Shown piece by piece: positions 20,124-28,234 of a DNA stretch of 39,633 nucleotides. The DNA is taken from positions 1 to 39,633 of the forward strand of contig JABYQR010000397.1 in assembly GCA_022592445.1 (NCBI GenBank), read 5' to 3'. The stretch is from Cytidiella melzeri (Eukaryota; Basidiomycota; Agaricomycetes; Polyporales; Irpicaceae). Both the position numbers and the translations under genes were made by a program. A model generated the notes under the pieces. It saw only the letters and a list, made by a program, of their open reading frames with translations, was not told where the DNA came from and searched no databases. Every line of letters begins with the position of its first letter. Position 1 is the first letter of the stretch.

Positions 20124-20297
20124 TTTTAACAAGGTATCAGGAGAGTTGAGAGCGTTGAGAGAGAAGACTGAGGTGGTGGTCACACAGAGAGTTGGGGATC
20201 AAAAGCGATAGCAGTGCATTGATCAAAGTAAGTCTTATATACGGTAACTACGGTGCTAAGCGCGCGCTAAGTAGTACGAAGACAGAATAGTTAAACA
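20124..20297 (-). repeat. Copia 5' LTR
   Basis: 174 bases, matching the 3' LTR with three transitions. It carries the TATATAAG box at 20234-20241, about 180 bases upstream of the gag ATG. ACTTC follows at 20298-20302. Confidence 0.93.
20234..20241 (-). promoter_or_regulatory. TATA box of the copia 5' LTR
   Basis: TATATAAG on the minus strand, well placed for transcription into gag-pol. Confidence 0.6.
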
Positions 20298-21334
20298 ACT
20301 TCTGCAGACGAGGGTGGTGCTGCCTCCAAAGCTGAAGAAATCATGACACCGGGAGCCAGGAAGAGCTACTCTGATGCCACCAAAGTGAAGGGAAAAGACA
20401 AGGCGCTGGCCAAGTCTCCGTTCGAGGGTATGCACCCATCCGTTGCGTTGAGCTATCGTCAGCGCCAGGCAGCGGCTGCCAAGAAGGCAGCTGCCTCTTC
20501 CTCCACGTCGACGACTGCTCCTCCTGCTGCTGCGGGGGAGACAAGTCTTGGCAAGCGTCCACGTGCGGACTCTACTCACAACACAGAGCGCCCTGACACT
20601 CCATCTACCGCAGCCCCGCCGGCAAAGAAGCTTCGGACTGCTGACGACTGGTTCAAGTTGCTCTCGGTGGAGATGAATAACAACTTTGCCTTGGGATTAC
20701 GAGTCTTGGGCCCTACGGCCGTCGAATTTAGCATTGACCAGATCCTAGCAACTGGTCAACAAATGGGCTCCTTCAGTTTCCCAATTGAGGTAGCCTCCCA
20801 ATCTGTCCCCCCCACTCCTGCTCCGGTGAATCCCCCTGCAAATGCTTCGGCAGGACAGGGCGCGAGTGCACCGGTGGCATGAGACAAGGGTAAGGGGAAA
20901 ATTGTCGTTCCAGGCACCCACCCTACGAGTGACAACAAACCAGACGCGAGAGCCAATCTCGTACGTGAGCCTAAGCCCAAGGCCCCCGTCATCCACGCCC
21001 CTTGGCCTCCAGAGTCAAAGACTACGGTGGTTATTACATTCGGCCAGTCTGCTGACCAGAGGTCGATCCGCAAGGAAGAGGAAGTTCGAGCCATTGTGGC
21101 TCGGCTTTATCATGGCTGGCAGTTGGCTGAGCACGAGAAGAAGGGAGGCGCGACGTCCACCCTCTAACCGAAACTGAACTCTGTTATCAGGGTGAAGTGG
21201 GACGAGAAACGGCGAAATCAGCTGCAGCTGGCTTTCCAAGTACGTCCTGAACTCAACTTCGTGAACTGGCTCGAAGAAGTCTGGAAGAACATCACCAGTG
21301 AGAATATTGCTGGTTATATTCTTTCCTCCACATA

Positions 21335-21350
21335 CCCCCCCCCCCCCCCC
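21335..21350. repeat. 16-base C homopolymer in LINE ORF1
   Basis: Encodes a run of five prolines and keeps the frame here (SSTYPPPPPVIM). Prone to length change. Confidence 0.85.
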
Positions 21351-23484
21351 GTCATCATGGTGCACTTGTACACTTCGATGGCGGAAATTGTGATCCAAGC
21401 TTGCCCAAGCAAGGGTCTATCGATTCAAGACATCTTCGAGGAGGTGTCGAGGCATAACCCAGAGGTGTTCCAACACATGGTCCCGTCGAACTATACCCCC
21501 GTTGTGTTCTGGGGTGCAGGTCACAAGAAAGGCTCTCCAGGGCCCCTTCACATCTTCGTGTATGACGCTGGCGGAGAGGTTGCCCAGCGTATTGTCCAGG
21601 AGAAGGTCACCATCGGCTCGAAAAAGTGCTTGTTAGTGCTTGCTCAGTCGGTGGCTTGTACTGCAATGTGCACCCATTGCCATCGTAGGGCACTGGAGGG
21701 ACCAGTGCAAAAATGGAGTGTTCGAATGGTGCAAGGTCTGCCCAGCAAACCACACGACGGAGGACCATAACGCGGTTGCTCCTTGCTGTATCCCCACAAG
21801 GGAGAGGCTCCAGACAGAAAGGTGGGAGTGTCTGAGTGACCACTGGATCTGCGCAAATTGTGGTAAGACTGGCCACGGGCATTACTCGAACAGATGCTCG
21901 AGGTACTCAAAGTGAGGGGACAAGGCGTACATGCAAGGCATCGACCCCGCTACCCAACTCCGTCGGGATGTCCCGGCCGTTCCATGCAAGGCTGGTCGTC
22001 AGTTGGACAACAACACGACCAAGTCTGCTAATCGCGCCATTCGCACTCAGAAGAAGCGAGCCAAAGAGGCTGCAGCAGCTCTGATTGCAGCAAAGGATTA
22101 TGATGGGAATGTTCCCATGCGCGAGTCGACCCCGGTTGCTGGCCCATCGACACAGCACAGGCGCGTGAAGTCTGGAAGGTACGAAGCATTGTCGGAAGTC
22201 GCGGAGACGTCTGAGGATGATGTTGAGATTGTCAGTGCTGGCGCCTCTGAGATGGAGGATGGACAGCACAAATAGCTGATAGCTTGTTTGTAAAATAACT
22301 GCTACTTCCTTTTTTATGTATTGTGACAACCGTAACATGATACCCAGAACGCCGAGCCCAATAATGGCAGAGCCCCTGACACCCATACACCGTGAGAGTC
22401 AAGTGTCACCCATATACTCTAGAGAACAATCACCCGACTTTTGGTCGGGTGCCCCTGAGTACAGAACGGCTTATGAAGCCCGGATGTCATCCTTTGATTA
22501 TGTCATAGAAGATGAGTTCCTTGAGAATTGTGTGCTGCACCCGGACATGACGCGCACAACCCTCGCGGGAACTTCCTACATGATGCAGCCTCACACGCCG
22601 CGTCGCATCGCACGTCCACGCCCTCAGAGGGAAGCAAGTGGCATGTCCCCCGACGATCTGTTCCCAAATCTTGCTGCATGGCGCGGCAGATCTGGGTATA
22701 ATTCCGAACAAGCCACACCGTCACCACAAGTCACTCCTGTTCAGAGAGTGGTACATGCGCCTGCAATGATTAATGGTCGCAACATTTCCCCAGATGACAT
22801 TGTTGAATATGATGCAACATTTTGGGAGGCAGAGGAGGGATGTGGACGTTCGCCACTCCTTCTGACACATCTGACCCCGGATACCCCGTCTGTATCTGAT
22901 GCCAATGTTGAAACCCCTCTGACACTAGGCAATGTGCCAGCCGGAGGGGATAGCCTGACTGAGCCTTCGGAGTTAAGTTTGTCATCAGTCCAACTTACTC
23001 CACAAATGACTGGATCACTTGCTGGTCGTCTACAAATGCCTCGGGAATTGCACGCTGTTTGACATGGATAGTCCAAAAGACCGGATTTTTCCAACATTAT
23101 CACAAGTTTACAGCCTTAGGCGCCTATCTAGAGCGCTTATTTTCCGGCTAGGAGTGTTACCAGACCTAACCCTAACCCGGGTCACGTGACATCCTGCCTT
23201 ATTTATCAATAGTCCAGACCCAAACCCTAGACTCAGTCTGGAGCGGTTCCAGATCAACCTAGGCTATTGTTCTATTGTTCTTCTTCCATTGATAGGGATT
23301 TCCCAGGGATTCCCCCAGGTTTTATTGTTCTATTGTTCCATTGTTCTATTGTTATAAGTCTATTGTTCTCTGTACCCTGGTCCTTGATAGTTACCCTGGT
23401 CCCTTATTGTTCTACAGTTACTCCAGCCCCACAGTTACTCCAGTCTCTAGTGTGGGAACTTGTGCACAGACCACCCACCCACAG

Positions 23485-23492
23485 TATATATA
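23485..23492 (+). promoter_or_regulatory. TATA box of LTR C2
   Basis: TATATATA 65 bases upstream of the donor-like site. Equivalent boxes exist in C1 and C3. Confidence 0.6.
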
Positions 23493-23532
23493 GTACCCCT
23501 TACCCTCCCTGGTTCTGCATCTTGACCTCTTC

Positions 23533-23609
23533 GTCATTTGCACTGCTAGGTGAGTTACTGCATGTAACTTAGTATCATACCTTATTAACTCTGTCATTTG
23601 CACTGCTAG
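23533..23609 (+). repeat. Direct repeat pair bracketing an intron-like unit in LTR C2
   Basis: Identical 17-base copies at 23533-23549 and 23593-23609. A GTGAGT donor follows the first copy and the second copy ends in TAG, so 23550-23609 could be a 60-nt intron with a TTAAC branch-like site near 23585. Confidence 0.6.
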
Positions 23610-23892
23610 TATCCGGCCTTTGTGCCTGCTTGCCTGCTTATCATCGACTTTGACCTCGCTGTCGTCGTTGGAGATCCCTTTCCATTTCCCCCTCATATCT
23701 ACTTCACCCTTGTTTAGGGTTTATCAGTCTACCAGCAGTCGCTCCGCGACACTGTTGATGATGCGTGGGATTTACCGAGTCTCTGTCTGCATACCCCTAC
23801 GCCCTCCATAGTAGACTATATGTCTGCATGTAGCTCAATTCCAGGTCCGAGTATGGACCCACGCACACCGGTCAGGCAAACAGTACGGGAAC

Positions 23893-24605
23893 TGTTAAGA
23901 CCGACTATCGTCAAGGGACAAGTTGTCAGGTCAGAACCCCTTGGTGTAGCTACACTCAAGGTCTGATGATGGTATAGGCCGCGCGGTCGCTGTCAAGCAC
24001 AATGGCAGACAGATGATGGTTCGATAGAAGGAATATTGATACGAAGTGGATAGACTGAGGTTCTAGCCCCATGTCTAACGGCTATTTATACATGTTGACC
24101 TAACTACTTTTGGACCAGTCCGAGGTAGTGGTAGCAAATCGGAGAAACAGAAAGGAAGAACAATCCACAGAGAACAGCCACTACTCTGGAAAGCCAATGA
24201 GAGAAAAGACCGTCAAGGTGCGGAAACAAGGAACAATAGAAAGGTGAAACATGAGGCAGGAATCAATAGAGAAGGGGTTGAACCCGAAACAGGGGATAGA
24301 CGGAGTTGGATCCGAAACAGGGGATAGACGGGGTTGGACCCGATGGAGTGGTAACAGAGGTATGGAAAGGCCGAGGGTTGAACCAAAGCAATGGTAACCA
24401 ATCGGAGTTAGGTCCGAGGTTTGAATGGACATCAGAAGGCAACTGATAACATAATAGTCCGTGTTGAACGGAGGCGATGTGGATCAGGGAATGATGGAGG
24501 AAAGGCGAGTTGGATCGTCAAGGCAATTGTAAAAGAAGATAACTGGTTATCAAGGTAATCGAAGAAGTAAAGGAAAATAATAGGGTGTGAAGACCGTTCG
24601 TAACA
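23893..24605 (-). repeat. Solo LTR A2 (gypsy family A)
   Basis: 713 bases, TG..CA, closely matching 5530-6241. It has a perfect GGAAC duplication (23888-23892 and 24606-24610). Removing it rejoins ORF2 of the LINE (VRE to PDQEEIH). A TATA box is at 24082-24090. Confidence 0.97.
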
Positions 24606-24810
24606 GGAACCTGATCAAGAAGAAATACATTTGCCATTTTATGCGCAATCTCTAGATTATACATCAGACGATGCGACCCCCCCGTTACAGGGATGTTTAC
24701 CTGTCCTGGCTGATTCATCACCAGACATCCCATTGGCTACGTTGTCCAACCTACCAACTGGTGAGGGATACTTCCTCTCGTTGCCTGATATCCCGCTTGC
24801 GCATTTTAAA

Positions 24811-24816
24811 TGAATG
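24811..24816 (+). other. TGA-ATG stop/start pair in LINE ORF2
   Basis: TGA 24811-24813 directly followed by ATG 24814-24816 in the same frame. It is either a nonsense mutation or a reinitiation site separating an N-terminal protein from the endonuclease protein. The SPDIPLA repeats on both sides argue for one original protein. Confidence 0.6.
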
Positions 24817-25964
24817 CGAGAGCGGTTAGAAAATCTTGAATTCAGTGGTGACAGTCTTTTACAACCGTCATCTGGAGTTCAATCTGCACATAGTGGTCAT
24901 GTCCAATCTTCTCCTGACATACCTTTAGCGAGCCTTGTTGCTTCTACTCAGCCGGAACTTGATGAACTCCTTGACGTCGAAGATGCTGACCCCACCATGA
25001 GGTGCATTAGCGCCAATGTGCAAAAGTCTCGATACAATATGTCTTTGTTGCTCGAGAAATATTGTGATTGGGATATAATCTGCGTCCAAGAACCGTTCTG
25101 GGGACACATTAAAAGTGTTGCCTCCATGACGAACAAAGAGGGTGAAGCGTACATGCAAACGGTCACTCACCGTGAGTTCATCAGTATTGGTGCTCAGGAA
25201 AAAGCGACAGCAATGGTGTTTGTGAACAAGCGTTGGAAAGCGCATATGCCTCGGCTGCGGTCTGACCTCATTAATCATAATGACATCAACTGCGTTGCAA
25301 TGGACATTGGAGATAGGGTCATGACCTTCTTAAATGTCTATAACTCTCATGAAGCAAACTCGGCTCTCACTTACCTGGAGAACCATGTTTCTACATTACC
25401 ATACATTACTTTCATGTGTGGGGACTTCAATATTCGCCACCCAAACTGGGATAAGAACAAGCGAAATAATCGTCGCCCTCGATATTTGAGACAAGGGGAT
25501 GATCTCATTGCTCTTTCTGAGATGGAGCTGGGGCTTGTGCTACTTAATGACCCGTTGAGACACTGAGTCACGCTTCAAACTAAGAACAACCTTAAAGACA
25601 ACACAACCAACCACGAAGTGGCAATAGAAGTGTAAAGGTGTGGAAGTGCGGAAGTGTTAGAGTGTGCGAGGTGGTCTTAGAGTCCTAGTTTTACCTGTGC
25701 TAAAAAAGAGCGACAAGGTTTGTGATAAAGTTTATGTGAAGGGAGCTAGACAGGCAACTACCACGCGTATCACGGGTGAAAGGGCAAGTTGGCGCGGTGA
25801 AAGCGAAAGAGTTTTAGCGCGGCTCAAAGAGAACGCGCGGGAGACGTCGCGACTTGTAGTAAAATGGCGCGCGGAGAGACGCAGATGGTAAACGCAGGCG
25901 CAATATCAATCTCGAACACAAAACGCGGTCGCTGGTGAAGATGAAAGAAGTCGCTGTAAAACGC

Positions 25965-26058
25965 GGGCGCAGTGAAAGTGAACGCAGTAAGCTCGACGCA
26001 GTGAAGGTGAAACGCAACGGAGTAAAGCAGTAAAATAACGCAGTTAAGAAGCAAACGC
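25965..26058. repeat. CGCAGT motif cluster in element E
   Basis: Five CGCAGT copies within about 90 bases, plus similar GGAGT and AGCAGT variants. It lies downstream of the E ORF in its sense direction. Function unknown. Confidence 0.55.
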
Positions 26059-26142
26059 AGTATAACAAAGCCAAAAGGAACCGTAACAGAAAGACAAACT
26101 AATGGAGCGTGAGTCGTAGAATAAGGCTATGTGAGACCGCAG

Positions 26143-26670
26143 TCAATTTGACTCAACAGACTGCGCGCGGGGGCGGTAGTGTAGAACAACACTTCCCGAG
26201 CGGCGATGTGTATTGCAGGCAAATGCGTGACCAACAACAACGTTGGTAGAGCTGGTAAGATTGAACTGCACTAGTTCGCACTCGTGGTCCTCGCCTTCAA
26301 AGTCCGGTGACAACCAACAATCTGGGTGCGGTGCGCGCGGGCAATCGCAGTCGAGCGGGACAAAAGGTCCTGAACGTAGGGGAATTGGGTGGTTGCTCTG
26401 AGTGTCGCAAAAGGAGCAGTTATCAAGCGAGTCCGTGACGGAGGCAACGGACGACGCTGGCGAGGGTGATTTAGGAGTAGATCTCTCAGGGGAGACCGTA
26501 GGTGCTACTGAGGGTTCTGGCGGCGGTGTGGGCGCGGGGATGATGGGGTAACGGCGTAGAACCTCGCGCGGGCGCGGGCGGTAAGGGCAGCAACCGTCGG
26601 GTAAGTGGGGAACGGTGGGACAGTAACGGCAAACACAAGGCGGGTTGTCATTGGTAGGCGCAGCGGACAT
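26143..26670 (-). CDS. Element E Cys/His-rich protein of 175 residues (unknown)
   Basis: Starts at a true ATG (26668-26670; MSAAPTNDNPP), ends at TAG 26143. The N-terminus has CVCRYC and GCCPYRP. A Pro/Ser-rich linker follows (about residues 45-80). The C-terminal half has CSFC, then 19 residues, CDC, four residues, H, two, CW (CPRAPHPDCW), then a later Cys (DHEC) and ACNTH. The spacing resembles RING-CH or PHD zinc-binding folds, though one loop is shorter than in the RING-CH family; this is inference only. A TATA box is about 150 bases upstream. It is undamaged while neighbouring elements are broken. It may be a protein encoded inside an LTR, or a chance ORF in GC-rich sequence. Confidence 0.55.
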   Translation of the reverse strand: MSAAPTNDNPPCVCRYCPTVPHLPDGCCPYRPRPREVLRRYPIIPAPTPPPEPSVAPTVSPERSTPKSPSPASSVASVTDSLDNCSFCDTQSNHPIPLRSGPFVPLDCDCPRAPHPDCWLSPDFEGEDHECELVQFNLTSSTNVVVGHAFACNTHRRSGSVVLHYRPRAQSVESN

Positions 26671-26820
26671 AAATTTGGAAGAAGTTGCAGTGAGACAACA
26701 CAGAAGAAGCTACAGCTATTGGCGCGAAGAGACTCCCTCGACGCGAGTGCAAAGCGTAAAGTGAACTCTGGAAACTGGGGTGGGGATTGATTGATTTCTA
26801 CGCAGTACAGGCAACACCTT

Positions 26821-26828
26821 TTTATATA
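26821..26828 (-). promoter_or_regulatory. TATA box of element E
   Basis: TATATAAA on the minus strand, about 150 bases upstream of the E ORF start codon. Confidence 0.55.
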
Positions 26829-27227
26829 CCCTAAGGACCCTCTCCTAAACCTTTCCTTCTATGTCCTAAACCCAAACGCGAGAGCGAGGAAACAGGGTGG
26901 CAGAATACTTCCGTCTGCGGAGGCAAAATGTCAGCGAGTCGACGCCCGGCAGGACACAGTGTTGGTCGACGCGGAGTAGCGGCGCGCGCCCTTTCGCTGA
27001 AGAGGCGCCAACCGTTGCGAGCAGGTGATTAGGCGCCGTCCAGGAGTTGCACAGCGTGGCATGATAGGAGTCTTCCTGAAACGAGGTTTGCGAGTCAAGT
27101 TTCTTCTACCGTTGGTCCGACCCGCGTCCGAAACACTTGGTGGCTGGCCGACCCATGCTCCGATGCAAAAGGGGCGTGTCTGTGAGTCAGGGTTCGGTGC
27201 GATTCCTCGGCCTCGGATGTTTCCGGC

Positions 27228-28051
27228 TGTCGCGGAGCGACTGCTGCTATGCTGATAAACCCTAAACAAGGGTGAAGAGGAGAGGAAGTGGGAGTGGAAG
27301 TAGATCTCCAACGACGACAACGAGGTCAAAGTCGATGATAAGCAGGCAAGCAGGCACAGAGGCCGGATACTGGCAGTGCAAATGACGAAGTTAATATCAA
27401 GCTTATACTAAGTTACATTGAGTAACTCACCTGGCAGTGCAAATGACGAAGAGGTCAAGATGCAGAACCAGGGAGGGTAAGGGGTACTATATATACTGTG
27501 TCTAGGTGGTCTGTGCACCAGTTCCCACACTAGGGACTAGAGTAACTTGTAGGGCTGGAGTAACAATAGAACAATAAGAGACCAGGGTAACTATCAGGGA
27601 CCTGAGTAACTGTCAAGGACCAGGGTACATAGAACAATAGGACTAGAACAATAGACAATAGAACAATAGAATCAGGAACAATAGAACAATAGGATCAGGA
27701 ACAATAGAACAATAGGAACTGGGGGAATCCCTAACAATAGACAAAAGACAATAGACAGAAGACAATAGGACAATAAGAATTGGGGGAATCCCTGGGGAAT
27801 CCCTGGGAAATCCCTATCAATGGAAGTTGAACAATAGAACAGTAGCCTAGGTTGATCTGGAACCGCTCCAGATTGAGTCTAGGGTTTGGGTCTGGACTAT
27901 TGATAAATAAGGCAGGATGTCACGTGACCCGGGTTAGGGTTAGGTCCGGTAACGCTCCTAGCCGGAAAATAAGAGCTCTTGATAGGCGCCTAAGGCTGTA
28001 AACTTGTGACATTATTGGAAAAATCCGGTCTCTGTTGGACTATCCATGTCA
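27228..28051 (-). repeat. Solo LTR C3 (family C)
   Basis: 824 bases, TG..CA, perfect CCGGC duplication (27223-27227 and 28052-28056). It is nested in element E, which is nested in the LINE. It carries the direct repeats 27370-27390 and 27431-27451 around an intron-like unit (27370-27430) and a long AACAATAG / GGGAATCCCT tract. Confidence 0.96.
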
Positions 28052-28234
28052 CCGGCGCGTTGCTCCTTGTCAAGTCCTCGGATCCTCGGCAAACTCCTCG
28101 TGACCTCGGTGAACTTCTCGTGCCCGTGACGCTGGGAAAGTGGAGGGACTTGCCGCTCAGGATGACGCGGGCCGCGCAAATGGCGGACTGCTGCCGGGTC
28201 TCCGCGCCTAGCCGATTTCCGGGCGTATTACCGT

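Larger units (their letters stand above)
15040..20297 (-). mobile_element. Ty1/copia retrotransposon, full length, short LTRs
   Basis: 5,258 bases with 174-base LTRs at 15040-15213 and 20124-20297, flanked by ACTTC. The LTRs differ at three positions, all transitions, so the insertion is fairly young. Inside, on the minus strand, lie a primer-binding site, one long gag-pol frame in the copia order (gag, protease, integrase, reverse transcriptase, RNase H) and a polypurine tract. Three in-frame stops make it non-autonomous. It is inserted in ORF1 of the LINE. Confidence 0.97.
13935..22275 (+). pseudogene. LINE ORF1, Gag-like RNA-binding protein, interrupted by copia
   Basis: Likely RNA-binding ORF1 protein of the LINE. 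It starts at ATG 13935 (MATAARTKSSS) and ends at TAG 22273-22275; about 1,020 codons without copia. The N-terminus is Pro/Ser/Thr-rich. A middle part has DWFKLLSVEMNNNF and NWLEEVWKNITSENI blocks. The C-terminal part has three zinc knuckles: CTHCHR.GHWRDQC, WCKVCPANHTTEDH and CANCGKTGHGHYSNRC. Breaks: TGA 14580-14582, a frameshift near 14750, TGA 20880-20882, TAA 21165-21167, a one-base deletion near 21688 inside the first knuckle, and TGA 21913-21915. Removing 15040-20297 and one ACTTC rejoins VSDAMTS to ADEGGAAS in frame. Confidence 0.85.
23060..23751 (+). repeat. Solo LTR C2 (family C)
   Basis: 692 bases with TG..CA and a perfect CTGTT duplication (23055-23059 and 23752-23756). Sense is the plus strand: TATATATA at 23485-23492, donor-like GTGAGT at 23550. 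It lies in LINE ORF2 between HAV and DDAWDLPS, which rejoin on removal. Confidence 0.96.
22316..25555 (+). pseudogene. LINE ORF2, N-terminal region and first part of the endonuclease
   Basis: ORF2 starts at ATG 22316, 40 bases after ORF1 ends. The first part, about 360 residues, is rich in Pro, Ser, Asp and Thr (SPIYSREQSPDFW) and not recognised; it has a repeated S(S/L)PDIPLA motif near 24717, 24783 and 24915. The endonuclease starts at about 24997: CISANVQKS, CVQEPFWG (Glu), FLNVYN and CGDFNIRHPNWD. These are motifs of an AP-like (EEP) endonuclease that nicks the target DNA. Solo LTRs C2 and A2 interrupt it; removing each with its duplication keeps one frame. The only stop is a TGA at 24811-24813, followed directly by ATG 24814. 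Element E interrupts the frame after NDP at 25555. Confidence 0.9.
25556..28230 (-). mobile_element. Element E, copy 2 (probable long solo LTR) inside the LINE
   Basis: It begins TGAGACAC on the plus strand and ends GTATTA, flanked by CCGT (25552-25555 and 28231-28234; five bases with one mismatch). Removing it rejoins the LINE endonuclease as NDPYGPATWRSNNSDNR in frame, so the limits are reliable. Without solo LTR C3 it is about 1,846 bases. In its sense (minus) direction it has a TATA box at 26821-26828 and a 175-codon ORF. The last bases match 1-169. I infer a long LTR; the start TAATACG lacks the usual TG, so another class is possible. Confidence 0.8.

Noticed and set aside
15040..20297. 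Possible CRISPR-like or tandem array from the identical 174-base ends
   Set aside because: They are the two LTRs of copia with ACTTC duplications and a polypurine tract and primer site in the right places.
22741..23103. Minus-strand ORF crossing into LTR C2
   Set aside because: Antisense of LINE ORF2; it crosses the insertion border, so it cannot be an old gene.
23267..23572. 101-codon ORF on the plus strand and similar ORFs in C1
   Set aside because: Lies wholly within LTR C and is built from its short repeats.
24181..24432. ORF on the minus strand with a counterpart at 5850-6038
   Set aside because: Both are within LTR A copies and consist of its internal short repeats.
25814..26074. Overlapping Phe/Leu/Arg-rich ORFs in element E
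   Set aside because: Produced by the CGCAGT-rich tail; no start context or motif.
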